A stretch of DNA of 36,934 nucleotides from Oscillospiraceae bacterium (GCA_015064315.1 SVSL01000012.1:1-36934); one strand, 5' to 3'; counted from the stretch's first letter, positions 25,917 through 33,574 are shown. The notes: a model not told the origin generated them from the sequence alone. Numbers and translations are program-made.

Positions 25917-27236
25917 TCAGAAAATCGGATATCCGGCGTTGGTGTGTGCTTCGATGAGGTCGTTACAAAGGGAGACGATCTCGTCGGTGGAGAGCTGAGC
26001 GCCGGTGTGAGGATCCATCATTGCCGCCTGATAGAGCGTTTCGCGACTTCCGGTGTGCGCGGCTTCAATGGTGAGCAGCTGAGGATAGATGTTGGAGGAG
26101 TTCATTGCCGCCAGCTGCAAGGGGAGATCGCCTACGTAGGTGGGAGTAATGCCGTTGGCGTCGACCAAACAGGGAACCTCTACGCAAGCCTCGCGGGGGA
26201 GATTGGAGATCAGCCCGTTATTGAGCACGTTACCGCCGATCTTGTAGGGAACGTTGGTAACGATCGCCTCCATAATGTGGGATGCGTATTCCTTGGAACG
26301 CTTGAAATCCACGCTTCCGTTTGCCATCAGCTCTTCCTTCAGTGCCTTCCATTTTTCGATCTGATTGATACAGCGACGGGGATACTCGTCCAAGGGAATG
26401 TTGAATTTTTCGATCAGATCGTCACGCCCGGCCTTAATGTAGAAGGGATTGTATTCGGCGTTATGCTCGCTGCTTTCGGTGCAGTAGTAGCCGAATTTAT
26501 CGATGTAATCGAAGCGAACCATATCGCTGTGCTTATGATCGGCATTCTTTGCCTTGGCGAGACGGCGGATCTCGGGATAAAGGTCGTTGCCCTTCTTATC
26601 GGTGATCTCGAGCAACCATGCCATATGATTGATGCCGGCGATCTTGTAAATGGTATCCTCGTTGGTATAAGGCATATCCAGCTTTTTGAGAAGATTGGGA
26701 ACACAAACCTGTACGCTGTGGCACAGTCCAACGGTTTTTACACCGGTGTAGCGTTGCATATAGCCCGAGAGGATCGCCATGGGATTGGTGTAGTTGAGGA
26801 ACCACGCGTTGGGGCAGACCTCCTCCATGTCGCGGGCAAAATCCTTGAGCACGTGAATGGTTCTCATGCCGCGCATGATACCGCCGATTCCAAGGGTGTC
26901 GGCAATGGTCTGGCGCAGACCGTACTTTTTGGGGATTTCAAAGTCGATGATGGTGCAGGGGTCATACAAGCCGACCTGAATGGCGTCCACTACGAAATCA
27001 GCGTTTCGCAAGGCGTCCTTTCTTTGCTCCACGCCAAGGTATTTTTCCACTCTTGCGCGTCCCAGATTGAGGGATTGGTTCATGGCAGAGATCAACAGAT
27101 AGGATTCCTCCAACCGAGTGGCGTCAATGTCATAAAGTGCGATTTCTGCATCGTGAAAAGGCTCACAAAGCATGGTGTCTCCAAGAACGTTTTTGGAAAA
27201 GACGGTGCTTCCCGCACCCATAAACGTAATTTTCAT
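25917..27236 (-). CDS. melA: GH4 family alpha-galactosidase-like glycosidase (NAD- and metal-dependent)
   Basis: A glycoside hydrolase family 4 enzyme of 439 residues. This family cleaves glycosides by an NAD-dependent redox-elimination route. Visible motifs: the NAD-binding ITFMGAGSTVFSKNVLGD (3-20), YDIDATRLEE, NYTNPMAI (149-154), metal ligands Cys172 in VGLCHSVQ and His204 in AGINHMAWLL. The alpha-galactosidase branch fits best (MelA-like), but other GH4 specificities are possible. The ATG at 27236 has AAGGAG ten bases upstream; a longer Lys-rich in-frame extension is not family-like. It is divergent from an AraC-type regulator, which probably controls it. Confidence 0.88.
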   Translation of the reverse strand: MKITFMGAGSTVFSKNVLGDTMLCEPFHDAEIALYDIDATRLEESYLLISAMNQSLNLGRARVEKYLGVEQRKDALRNADFVVDAIQVGLYDPCTIIDFEIPKKYGLRQTIADTLGIGGIMRGMRTIHVLKDFARDMEEVCPNAWFLNYTNPMAILSGYMQRYTGVKTVGLCHSVQVCVPNLLKKLDMPYTNEDTIYKIAGINHMAWLLEITDKKGNDLYPEIRRLAKAKNADHKHSDMVRFDYIDKFGYYCTESSEHNAEYNPFYIKAGRDDLIEKFNIPLDEYPRRCINQIEKWKALKEELMANGSVDFKRSKEYASHIMEAIVTNVPYKIGGNVLNNGLISNLPREACVEVPCLVDANGITPTYVGDLPLQLAAMNSSNIYPQLLTIEAAHTGSRETLYQAAMMDPHTGAQLSTDEIVSLCNDLIEAHTNAGYPIF

Positions 27237-27302
27237 AACTTTTAAGCTCCTTTTTTTAATTACCGATTTTGATTTCGGAAGATTTTTTGATCTTTTGTGT
27301 TT

Positions 27303-27308
27303 ATTATA
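27303..27308 (-). promoter_or_regulatory. -10 element of the GH4 promoter, weak -35
   Basis: TATAAT on the minus strand, about 67 bp before the GH4 start. The expected -35 position (about 27326-27331) reads only TTTTTT, so the promoter probably needs an activator. The AraC-type direct repeats lie just upstream. Confidence 0.6.
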
Positions 27309-27335
27309 CCACTTTTTTTTCAAAAAAACATTGCA

Positions 27336-27365
27336 TTATGTAACGGTGGCATGGTATAATGTAAC
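27336..27365 (+). promoter_or_regulatory. Candidate AraC-family operator: direct repeats 21 bp apart
   Basis: TTATGTAAC (27336-27344) and TAATGTAAC (27357-27365) are direct repeats 21 bp apart, two helical turns, as for paired AraC half-sites. The second overlaps the araC-like gene's own TATAAT (27355-27360), which allows autorepression. The first lies just upstream of the GH4 -35 position, which allows activation. Confidence 0.6.
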
Positions 27366-27395
27366 TAATTTCAAAAAGAAGGGATTGCGTATCAA

Positions 27396-28148
27396 ATGCG
27401 AGAAGACGTTATCATCAATCGAAATTTATCCGACCTGAATCCGTTGATTCTTGGATGCGAAAAATGCCGCCCGGGAAAGTCCTTCGGACCTGCCGTTCGA
27501 AAATACACGCTCATCCATTTCGTGACGGGTGGAACGGGAACCGTATATAAGCAGGACGGAAGCTTCCGCGTGGGGGCGGGAGAGGCTTTTTTGATTCGTC
27601 CCGACGAGGTGGTGACCTATACGGCGGATGCCGAGGATCCTTGGTCCTATCAATGGGTCGGCTTTGACGGCAGACTCTCCGAGCGCTTTGGACGGCTCCC
27701 CACCGTTCTCAAGCTTTCCTCGTCCTATACGCAAGCCATGCTGGACACTGACGGAAGTGATTTGCGGGAGTATCGCATCGCAGCGATCCTGTTTGAGCTT
27801 TATGCCTCTCTGTTCAGCGAAAAAAAGGCGACCCACGATTACGTTCGGCGCGTGCAGAATTACATTCGTACCGTTTATATGCAGGAGCTTCGGGTGGAGG
27901 AGATCGCAAGCAGCATGAATCTCAATCGGCGTTATCTTTCCCGTTTTTTCAAGGAAAAGACCGGCATGAGTATTCAGGAGTATCTGATCCACGTGCGCAT
28001 GGAGGAGGCAAAGCGCCTTTTGCTGCAGGGAAAGAGTGTGAGCGAGACGGCTGTGCTTTGCGGATATCAGGACCCTTTTCATTTTTCCAAAATGTTTAAG
28101 CGCCGCTTCGGTATCAGCCCCGGTGCGTGGAGGGCGCAGCAGGAGTAG
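27396..28148 (+). CDS. AraC family transcriptional regulator with cupin domain
   Basis: A 250-residue regulator. The N-terminal sugar-sensing cupin spans about 35-90 (IHFVTGGTGTVYKQDG, FLIRPDEVVTYTA). The C-terminal double helix-turn-helix spans about 145-247, with LRVEEIASSMNLNRRYLSRF and the AraC signature GYQDPFHFSKMFKRRFGISP. Divergence from the GH4 gene suggests it activates galactoside use, as MsmR/RafR-type proteins do. The ATG at 27396 has AAGGG about 12 bases upstream, a long spacing. The effector is unknown. Confidence 0.93.
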   Translation: MREDVIINRNLSDLNPLILGCEKCRPGKSFGPAVRKYTLIHFVTGGTGTVYKQDGSFRVGAGEAFLIRPDEVVTYTADAEDPWSYQWVGFDGRLSERFGRLPTVLKLSSSYTQAMLDTDGSDLREYRIAAILFELYASLFSEKKATHDYVRRVQNYIRTVYMQELRVEEIASSMNLNRRYLSRFFKEKTGMSIQEYLIHVRMEEAKRLLLQGKSVSETAVLCGYQDPFHFSKMFKRRFGISPGAWRAQQE

Positions 28149-28181
28149 TGCGGATTTTTTCTAAAAAAAAGAAAAAAACAG

Positions 28182-28210
28182 TTGAAATTGCCGCAAAAGT
28201 ATGTTAAAAT
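28182..28210 (+). promoter_or_regulatory. Sigma-A promoter for the DivIVA-like gene
   Basis: TTGAAA (28182-28187), 17 bp, TAAAAT (28205-28210), 57 bp before the ATG. Confidence 0.75.
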
Positions 28211-28267
28211 GAATGTAGATATTGATCAGCAATTCTAATATGCGGAAACACATAGGAGGCAAATGCT

Positions 28268-28891
28268 ATGGCAGACATTTCTGTTCAGTTTACCAACAAA
28301 ATAAACGGCTACGACAAAAACGAGGTTGACGAATTTGTAAGGGTGGCGGAGTCCAAGCTGCAGGAAAAGGCGGTGGAGGTTTCCGAATTACAGAATCAGG
28401 TTGCGGAGCTTGAGTTCAGACTTAACAAGTTCCTGAGCACTGACGTTTCGATAGAGGAAAAGGTTGAAACCTACGATAAGCTCATGCGAAAGATGGACGG
28501 CGACTACAAGAATCTCTTGGCGCCTGCCATTGCCAAGGCAAAATCCATTGAAAGCAAGGCGGAGAAGGAATACCGGATCCGCATCGACCAGGCGCGCTAT
28601 GCGGCAGAGGGAATCTACAAGGAGACTGCCGATCGCATTGCCGGAGTTGTTGACGAGAACATGGATCGCGTGTACGGCTTGATCGGAGATTTTCTCAAGA
28701 CCCAGACCCTTGTAGGACGCATGAAGACCTTTGTAAGAGAATGCAAGAACACAAGCATAAAGGCGGCTTCGGCTACCAAGAACCGTTATGTGAAGGCAAA
28801 AGAAAACGCCAAGGCAAAGCGTTTTGCCAAACGGATGAAGAAGCGGGGACGTGCGTCTTCCGCCTCGAACGGACAGACGGTGAACGCATAA
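28268..28891 (+). CDS. DivIVA-like coiled-coil protein
   Basis: A 207-residue protein. The N-terminal membrane-curvature/lipid-binding motif is recognisable in VQFTNKINGYDKNEVDEFVRV, the form shared by DivIVA and GpsB. A coiled coil covers about 25-60 and more helix about 75-130. The C terminus is strongly basic (AKENAKAKRFAKRMKKRGRA), unlike typical DivIVA, which could bind nucleic acid or acidic lipid. The ATG at 28268 follows AGGAGGCAAATGCT. It is 21 bp ahead of an HTH-TPR regulator and probably co-transcribed with it. Confidence 0.8.
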   Translation: MADISVQFTNKINGYDKNEVDEFVRVAESKLQEKAVEVSELQNQVAELEFRLNKFLSTDVSIEEKVETYDKLMRKMDGDYKNLLAPAIAKAKSIESKAEKEYRIRIDQARYAAEGIYKETADRIAGVVDENMDRVYGLIGDFLKTQTLVGRMKTFVRECKNTSIKAASATKNRYVKAKENAKAKRFAKRMKKRGRASSASNGQTVNA

Positions 28892-28912
28892 GACCAAGGA
28901 CGCTTTTGCCGC

Positions 28913-29797
28913 ATGAATATCGGAGAAAAAATCAAGGAGCTTCGGGTTGCCAAGCTGATGACGCAGTCCGAGCTTGCGGGGGATCATATTACCCGTAATA
29001 TGTTGAGTTGCATCGAGAACGGAACGGCTCATCCATCCCTTTCCACCATTCTTTATATTGCGGGGCGATTGAACGTTCCCGCAGGCTTTTTGCTGGCGGA
29101 GGAGGGCGATGAGATCGTCTACCGCAAAATGAGCAGCCTTGCCAATATCAAGCGCGCCTATGAGGCGGGGGACTTTTGGGGTTGCCGAAGCCTTTGCGTT
29201 TCGGGGTGCCCCGATCCCGATGACGAGATCTGTATGCTGCTTGCCGATTGCGATGCGGGCATTGCTGCGGAGGAATTTTGGAAGGGAAGATTGCGTTCCG
29301 CCTGCCGCTTTTTTGACGAGGCGCTGGAATACGCCGAAAAAACTATCTATCCCACCGAGCGCATCGAGGCGCAGGCAAGAATTTTCTTTCGCTATATGCA
29401 ACGCATTTCCACAACCCTCTATTCCGACGTTTTGGATGAGGAAAAAGAGATCTGCTTCAAGGTGGAAAACGCGTTTTCCAAGTATCTGGATGCCTTGGAG
29501 GCATTGGATGAAGGAAGAGATTCCGATGCCATGGCGTTTTTGGAGATTGCCGAGGAGGAATCCTTCTTCGCCAATCACATCCGCATTCGTTTTTGGATGG
29601 AGAACCGCAAATTTGCCGATGCAAAGGAGCTGCTTTTGAGTATGCTTCGCTCCGAGGAGCCCCTCAACGAGATCAGCCTCTACACGGTGCTCTGCGAGTT
29701 GGAGATCTGCTGTCGCGAAACCGACGATTTCAAGGGCGCCTACAACTACGCCAACGATAAGGTACAGCTTTTGGAGCAGATGCTCAAGGATGTATAA
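28913..29797 (+). CDS. XRE-type helix-turn-helix regulator with TPR-like C-terminal domain
   Basis: A 294-residue protein. The N-terminal Cro/XRE helix-turn-helix spans about 4-60 (IGEKIKELRVAKLMTQSELA, ITRNMLSCIENGTAHPSLST). From about 75 to the end the sequence is helical with TPR-like repeats (ALEYAEKTIYPTERIEAQ, FKGAYNYANDKVQLLEQML). This layout is that of RRNPP-like or other HTH-TPR regulators, which may sense a peptide or a partner protein. No signalling-peptide gene was seen beside it. The ATG at 28913 follows AAGGACGCTTTTGCCGC. Confidence 0.82.
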   Translation: MNIGEKIKELRVAKLMTQSELAGDHITRNMLSCIENGTAHPSLSTILYIAGRLNVPAGFLLAEEGDEIVYRKMSSLANIKRAYEAGDFWGCRSLCVSGCPDPDDEICMLLADCDAGIAAEEFWKGRLRSACRFFDEALEYAEKTIYPTERIEAQARIFFRYMQRISTTLYSDVLDEEKEICFKVENAFSKYLDALEALDEGRDSDAMAFLEIAEEESFFANHIRIRFWMENRKFADAKELLLSMLRSEEPLNEISLYTVLCELEICCRETDDFKGAYNYANDKVQLLEQMLKDV

Positions 29798-29840
29798 TCA
29801 AAAAAGCCAACCGTTTGCATTCCTTCCCATAAGGATGTTT

Positions 29841-29880
29841 ACAAATTTCGGCAGAGAACTTGTTTTCTCTGCCGATTTGT
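29841..29880 (+). terminator. Long hairpin after the HTH-TPR gene
   Basis: CGGCAGAGAA (29849-29858) and TTCTCTGCCG (29865-29874) form a perfect 10-bp stem. It is extended by ACAAAT/ATTTGT beyond a two-base bulge. Only a modest T-rich tail follows, so terminator function is likely but not certain. A putative promoter overlaps it. Confidence 0.5.
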
Positions 29881-29888
29881 GTTATAAT
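29860..29888 (+). promoter_or_regulatory. Possible sigma-A promoter reading into the repeat element and orphan gene
   Basis: TTGTTT (29860-29865), 17 bp, TATAAT (29883-29888). The -35 is weak and lies in the hairpin loop and arm. It could drive the gene at 30100 through the repeat. Confidence 0.45.
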
Positions 29889-29899
29889 GGAGTTAACGA

Positions 29900-30011
29900 A
29901 AAGCCTCTCCCTTTGGGAGAGGTGGCGGCGTAGCCGACGGAGAGGGAAAATAATTGCAAGAATTACCCTCTCACCCGCTACCGCGGGAGCTCTCCCTGAG
30001 GGAGAGCCTTT
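29900..30011. repeat. Palindromic MITE-like repeat element, copy 1
   Basis: About 112 bp with imperfect terminal inverted repeats (AAAGCCTCTCCCT at the left, AGGGAGAGCCTTT at the right). An internal left hairpin (CCTCTCCCTTTGGGAGAGG) is followed by GTGGCGGCGTAGCCGACGGAGAGGG, and an inner inverted repeat is GAGGG...CCCTC. It encodes nothing. The same design recurs at 36793. Elements of this look are common in gut Clostridia genomes. Confidence 0.75.
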
Positions 30012-30099
30012 GGATGCGTGTAACCAAAGGGGTATGGGCTAAGCCCCTGTGTCTTTGTAATACCAAGGCGAAACCGGCGATAAACAACAGGAGTTTGTG

Positions 30100-30609
30100 A
30101 TGGAACAACAGAGTAAAGAATTAATGGAATCATATTTCCAAACAAAAGACACCTTGGAAAGAAATCAAATTTTAAAGCAATTGCTTTGTGATATGCCGTT
30201 TGATGCAAAAGACTTTTTTCTTCAAGTGTTCAAAAAAGAGCGATATTTGGATATGAAATTATCCGCGGTTAGGGGATATGCGGCTTACGCAACAGAAAAT
30301 GAGGTTTGCATATTGATGAATAAACTACTGCAACTGTTGAAGAAAAGACCTGATAAGACTCCTTACAACTATACAGAATATGAACCAATGCGTTCTGTTT
30401 TCCTTATGCCATATCTTCTTAAGCGTTATAACTATTTGTGCTTTCGTATATTCAATGAGCAATTAGAAAGACAATACAATGATATGCCAAACTGTTTTAA
30501 GAATATTTTTACGCTGGATGAAAACGGAAATATATATAACATACGGGATTTGGAAGAAGTCCGGCATTCCATGGATACTTTTATGAATGAAAAAACAAAT
30601 GAATTATGA
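30100..30609 (+). CDS. Orphan AT-rich gene, function unknown
   Basis: A 169-residue, helix-rich, soluble protein (starts MEQQSKELMESYFQTK; no signal or membrane span). Codon use is clearly more AT-rich than in neighbouring genes (many AAA, TTA and ATA codons), which suggests recent acquisition. It lies between two repeat-bearing intergenic regions. The ATG at 30100 has a good AGGAG six bases upstream (the preceding GTG is less likely), and a strong hairpin follows the stop. I recognise no family. It could be an accessory or immunity-type protein, but nothing in the sequence proves that. Confidence 0.7.
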   Translation: MEQQSKELMESYFQTKDTLERNQILKQLLCDMPFDAKDFFLQVFKKERYLDMKLSAVRGYAAYATENEVCILMNKLLQLLKKRPDKTPYNYTEYEPMRSVFLMPYLLKRYNYLCFRIFNEQLERQYNDMPNCFKNIFTLDENGNIYNIRDLEEVRHSMDTFMNEKTNEL

Positions 30610-30623
30610 TTTACAGACGAAAT

Positions 30624-30648
30624 ACCCCGACAGAAAATCTGTCGGGGT
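30624..30648 (+). terminator. Terminator hairpin after the orphan gene
   Basis: ACCCCGACAGA (30624-30634) and TCTGTCGGGGT (30638-30648) form a perfect 11-bp stem with a three-base loop. The tail is T-rich but broken (TAATCTTTGCTTT). Confidence 0.75.
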
Positions 30649-30675
30649 TAATCTTTGCTTTCTGCATATCAAATT

Positions 30676-30732
30676 TTGCTTATCCGCAGGGGCGTTCTTT
30701 GAACATCCGCGGGCGAACACAGTTCGCCCCTA
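30676..30732. repeat. Short palindromic repeat fragment
   Basis: GGGCGAAC (30711-30718), ACA, GTTCGCCC (30722-30729) is a perfect 8-bp palindrome preceded by GCAGGGGCGTTCTTTGAAC. It resembles short dispersed repeats that occur in intergenic DNA of gut Clostridia. It is non-coding. The rest of the 30610-30790 gap holds only the terminator above. Confidence 0.45.
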
Positions 30733-30790
30733 CCGTGTGTCAGGTGATTTCTCCGCTAAGAACATCACGCCTTTACGGTTGGCTTTTTTC

Positions 30791-31339
30791 TTATGCATTG
30801 AACGTCTCTTTCAAATACGCCTCTCCGTCCAGTGTTTTCCACGTAAAGGTCTTGTCCTCCAGCACCATGTAACCGTGGGGCGTGTTTTCCTTGGGGATCG
30901 AGACGGATCCCGGATTGAGATAGGTGAATCCATCGTGCTTGTGACAGCAGGAAACGTGGGTGTGTCCGCACAGGAGAATGTCACCGCTTGAAAGGGGAGG
31001 GGGATTGTCCTCTCCATGGTGGTGTCCGTGGGTGGCGAAGATATTCAGTCCATTGACGTTCAGCCATGCGTATTCGGCAAGGACAGGGAACTTGAGAACC
31101 ATCTGATCCACCTCTGCTTCACAGTTGCCGCGCACGCAAAGCAGCTTTTCTGCAAGAGGATTGAGCATTTCAATCACCTTTTTGGGAGCGTAGCCTTCGG
31201 GCAGGTCGTTGCGGGGACCGTGATAGAGAATGTCTCCCAGCAGGAGCAGCTTATCGGGGCTTTCTTTTTCATATGCTTTCAGAAGCTGCTCGCAATAATA
31301 TGCCGAGCCGTGAATATCGGACGCGATCATCATCTTCAT
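30791..31339 (-). CDS. yfcE: YfcE-like metallophosphodiesterase
   Basis: A calcineurin-fold phosphodiesterase of 182 residues, close to the usual YfcE length. Metal motifs in order: MIASDIHGS (Asp and His), LLLGDILYHGPRN, VRGNCEAE, FATHGHHHGE and LLCGHTHVSCC, with the late LNPGSVSIPKE block typical of YfcE/MJ0936 proteins. The start is the ATG at 31339, which places SDIHG at the N terminus; the ribosome site is weak (AGAGAGAACAACATT). A consensus promoter precedes it. The physiological substrate is not known for most members. Confidence 0.93.
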   Translation of the reverse strand: MKMMIASDIHGSAYYCEQLLKAYEKESPDKLLLLGDILYHGPRNDLPEGYAPKKVIEMLNPLAEKLLCVRGNCEAEVDQMVLKFPVLAEYAWLNVNGLNIFATHGHHHGEDNPPPLSSGDILLCGHTHVSCCHKHDGFTYLNPGSVSIPKENTPHGYMVLEDKTFTWKTLDGEAYLKETFNA

Positions 31340-31378
31340 AATGTTGTTCTCTCTTTCTTGATCTATCTGTTCTACAAT

Positions 31379-31407
31379 ATTATATCTTTTTTTCACGGAA
31401 TTGTCAA
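31379..31407 (-). promoter_or_regulatory. Consensus sigma-A promoter for the yfcE-like gene
   Basis: On the minus strand TTGACA (31402-31407), 17 bp, TATAAT (31379-31384). Confidence 0.92.
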
Positions 31408-31466
31408 CAGACAGGAAAAAATCTGCAAAAAGTATTTAAAAGTTCAGAAAATCTCAAAAAACAGTA

Positions 31467-31495
31467 TTGACAAATGCAAAGAAAAATGATATAAT
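31467..31495 (+). promoter_or_regulatory. Consensus sigma-A promoter of the citrate/2-oxoglutarate operon
   Basis: Perfect TTGACA (31467-31472), 17 bp, TATAAT (31490-31495), 33 bp before the Re-citrate synthase ATG. It is divergent from the yfcE promoter. A palindromic operator overlaps its 3' edge. Confidence 0.93.
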
Positions 31496-31505
31496 TGTAT
31501 ACAAT
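31494..31505. promoter_or_regulatory. Candidate GntR/FCD operator, palindrome at the transcription start
   Basis: ATTGTATACAAT is a perfect 12-bp palindrome that overlaps the last bases of the -10 and the expected +1. It matches the TxGTxxxACxA type of site bound by many FadR/FCD regulators. The second gene of the operon encodes such a regulator, so autoregulated repression is likely. Confidence 0.7.
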
Positions 31506-31527
31506 CATACAGAAGGAGGAGATATAC

Positions 31528-32904
31528 ATGTTAGAAATATCTTCCAAAACAAATTTGCTGGAGCAAAAGACATACAAATATTCGCTCCAGGACGTGGCAG
31601 AGCCTAATCTGTACCGCGACGTTTACCCTTATACCGACGTTCCCCGTATCGCGTTCAACCATCGCCGCGTTCCGATCGGAATGCCCGAGGACATCTGGAT
31701 TACCGATACCACCTTCCGTGACGGTCAGCAATCGGTGGAGCCTTACTCGGTCAAGCAGATCGTGGATATCTTCAAGCTGATGTCCAAGCTCAGCGGTCCG
31801 TATGGTATCATCCGTCAGACCGAATTCTTTGTGTATAGCCAAAAGGATAGGGAAGCCCTTGCACAGTGTCAGGATCTGGGACTGACGTTTCCTGAGATTA
31901 CCACGTGGATCCGTGCCAGCAAGGAGGATTTCAAGCTGGTGCGCGATCTGGGAATCCGTGAGACGGGTATTCTGGTCTCTTGCAGTGACTATCATATTTT
32001 CAAGAAGATGAAGATGACCCGTAAGCAGTGTATGGATTATTACCTTTCCACTGTTGCAGAGGCGTTTGAAGCAGGGGTTATGCCCAGATGCCATCTGGAG
32101 GATATCACCAGAGCCGATTTTTACGGCTTTGTGGTGCCCTTTGTCAATGAGCTGATGAAAATGTCGGCAAATGCGGGAATCCCTGTGCGTATTCGTGCTT
32201 GTGATACCATGGGATACGGCGTTCCGTATACCGAGGTCGCCATTCCCCGTAGCGTTCCCGGTATCATCTACGGCTTGCAGCATTACTCCGACGTTCCCAG
32301 CGAGATGCTGGAATGGCACGGCCACAACGATTTTTATAAGGCGGTTGCCAATGCTTCCACCGCATGGCTCTACGGTGCCAGCGGCGTAAACTGCTCGCTC
32401 CTCGGCATCGGGGAACGCACCGGTAACGTCCCGCTGGAGGCAATGGTCTTTGAGTATGCCTCCCTGCGCGGCTCCTTTGACGGAATGGATCCCACCGCCA
32501 TTACCGAGATCGCCGATTACTTCGAGCACGAGATGGGCTACCGCATTCCGCCCATGACGCCTTTCGTAGGCAGAAGCTTCAACGTCACCCGTGCGGGCAT
32601 CCATGCCGACGGCTTGTTGAAGGATGAGGAGATCTATAACATTTTCGATACCAAGAAGATCCTCAACCGCAAGGCTTCCGTAATCATCAGCAAAACCTCC
32701 GGTCTTGCCGGAATCGCATACTGGATCAATGAGAATTATCGCTTGTCCGAGAGTGAGGCGGTAACCAAGAAGGATCCTATGGTCATTGCTCTGAAGGAGT
32801 GGATCGACAAAGAATATGAGGACGGCAGACAAACCTCGCTGTCCGTTGGTGAATTGGAAGAAAAGATCGAGGCTCTGTCGGGCAATCGATTTAAACGTCT
32901 TTAA
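31528..32904 (+). CDS. Re-citrate synthase (homocitrate/isopropylmalate synthase-like)
   Basis: A DRE-TIM-type acyltransferase of 458 residues that should condense acetyl-CoA with oxaloacetate to citrate with Re stereochemistry. Motifs: ITDTTFRDGQQS (Asp60, Arg64, Asp65), SCSDYHIFKKMK, CHLEDITRADFYGFVVPF, RACDTMGYG, the metal His264/His266 in EWHGHNDFY, GIGERTGNVPLEAM, and FNVTRAGIHADGLLKDEE. The N-terminal PNLYRDVYPYTDVPRI and the overall motif set fit the Clostridium kluyveri type enzyme. The operon also encodes aconitase and isocitrate dehydrogenase, the next two steps, and no leucine or lysine genes. The ATG at 31528 has AGGAGGAG. Homocitrate synthase is the main alternative, but the context argues against it. 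Confidence 0.88.
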   Translation: MLEISSKTNLLEQKTYKYSLQDVAEPNLYRDVYPYTDVPRIAFNHRRVPIGMPEDIWITDTTFRDGQQSVEPYSVKQIVDIFKLMSKLSGPYGIIRQTEFFVYSQKDREALAQCQDLGLTFPEITTWIRASKEDFKLVRDLGIRETGILVSCSDYHIFKKMKMTRKQCMDYYLSTVAEAFEAGVMPRCHLEDITRADFYGFVVPFVNELMKMSANAGIPVRIRACDTMGYGVPYTEVAIPRSVPGIIYGLQHYSDVPSEMLEWHGHNDFYKAVANASTAWLYGASGVNCSLLGIGERTGNVPLEAMVFEYASLRGSFDGMDPTAITEIADYFEHEMGYRIPPMTPFVGRSFNVTRAGIHADGLLKDEEIYNIFDTKKILNRKASVIISKTSGLAGIAYWINENYRLSESEAVTKKDPMVIALKEWIDKEYEDGRQTSLSVGELEEKIEALSGNRFKRL

Positions 32905-32925
32905 TAAAGAAGGAGAATTGTCATC

Positions 32926-33573
32926 ATGATTGAACATAAGAGTATATCCCTTGCGGATCAGGTGTTTGAGCGCCTGGAGACCGATATCCTCTCGGGCAGA
33001 TATCAGCCGGGAGACGTGCTGACCGAGCTGAAGCTGGTGAGCGATCTGGGCGTAAGCCGTACCCCCATCCGCGAAGCGCTTCGCCGTTTGGAGCAGGAGC
33101 ATATTATTGAGATCTCGCAGAAGGGAATCCTGGTTCTCGGCGTCAGCCAGAAGGATCTGGAGGATATTCTTGAGATCCGCAGTCGCATTGAAGGACTTGC
33201 CGCTTATATGGCTGCGCTGAACATTACCGACGAGCAGCTGGAGGAATTGCGGGAGGCCGTTGATCTGCAGGAGTTTTACGTTCCCAAAAAGGACGCCGTA
33301 CGCATCAACGTCATGGACAGTAAATTTCACCGCTTGATCTATCGCTTCAGCGGAAGCGTTCCGCTGTACGATACCTTGATGCCTTTGCACAAGAAGGTTT
33401 TGAAGTATCGCAAGGCGTCGGTGGAGAACGAGGTACGCTCGGCGCACTCTCTGCAGGAGCACCGTGCCATTTTTGATGCCATTGCCGCTCACGACGCGCC
33501 TCTTGCCGAGAAACGCATGAAGGCACACATCGCCAACGCAAAAGAGTTTATCCAAAAGAAGGGAAATCATTGA
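32926..33573 (+). CDS. GntR family (FadR/FCD) transcriptional regulator
   Basis: A 215-residue regulator. The N-terminal winged helix-turn-helix covers about 10-70 (LADQVFERLETDILSGRYQP, LVSDLGVSRTPIREALRRLE). The C-terminal all-helical FCD ligand-binding domain covers about 80-210 (EIRSRIEGLAAYMA, FHRLIYRFSGS, EHRAIFDAIAAHD, MKAHIANAKEF). FCD members usually sense small organic acids and some bind a metal with citrate-like ligands; the effector here could be a tricarboxylic intermediate, by inference. The ATG at 32926 follows GAAGGAGAATTGTCATC, 21 bp after the Re-citrate synthase stop. It is one base away from aconitase. Confidence 0.94.
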   Translation: MIEHKSISLADQVFERLETDILSGRYQPGDVLTELKLVSDLGVSRTPIREALRRLEQEHIIEISQKGILVLGVSQKDLEDILEIRSRIEGLAAYMAALNITDEQLEELREAVDLQEFYVPKKDAVRINVMDSKFHRLIYRFSGSVPLYDTLMPLHKKVLKYRKASVENEVRSAHSLQEHRAIFDAIAAHDAPLAEKRMKAHIANAKEFIQKKGNH

Positions 33574-33574
33574 T

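Noticed and set aside
29841..30099. A small RNA or riboswitch in the 302-bp gap before the orphan gene.
   Set aside because: The structure is explained by a terminator-like hairpin and the repeat element; no known riboswitch core was seen.
30100..30609. A toxin-immunity or phage-defence role for the orphan gene.
   Set aside because: No toxin partner, defence domain or phage gene is nearby; only the composition is unusual.
31528..32904. Naming the first citrate-operon gene 2-isopropylmalate synthase or homocitrate synthase.
   Set aside because: The motifs fit the Re-citrate synthase subgroup and the neighbours are aconitase and isocitrate dehydrogenase, not leucine or lysine genes.
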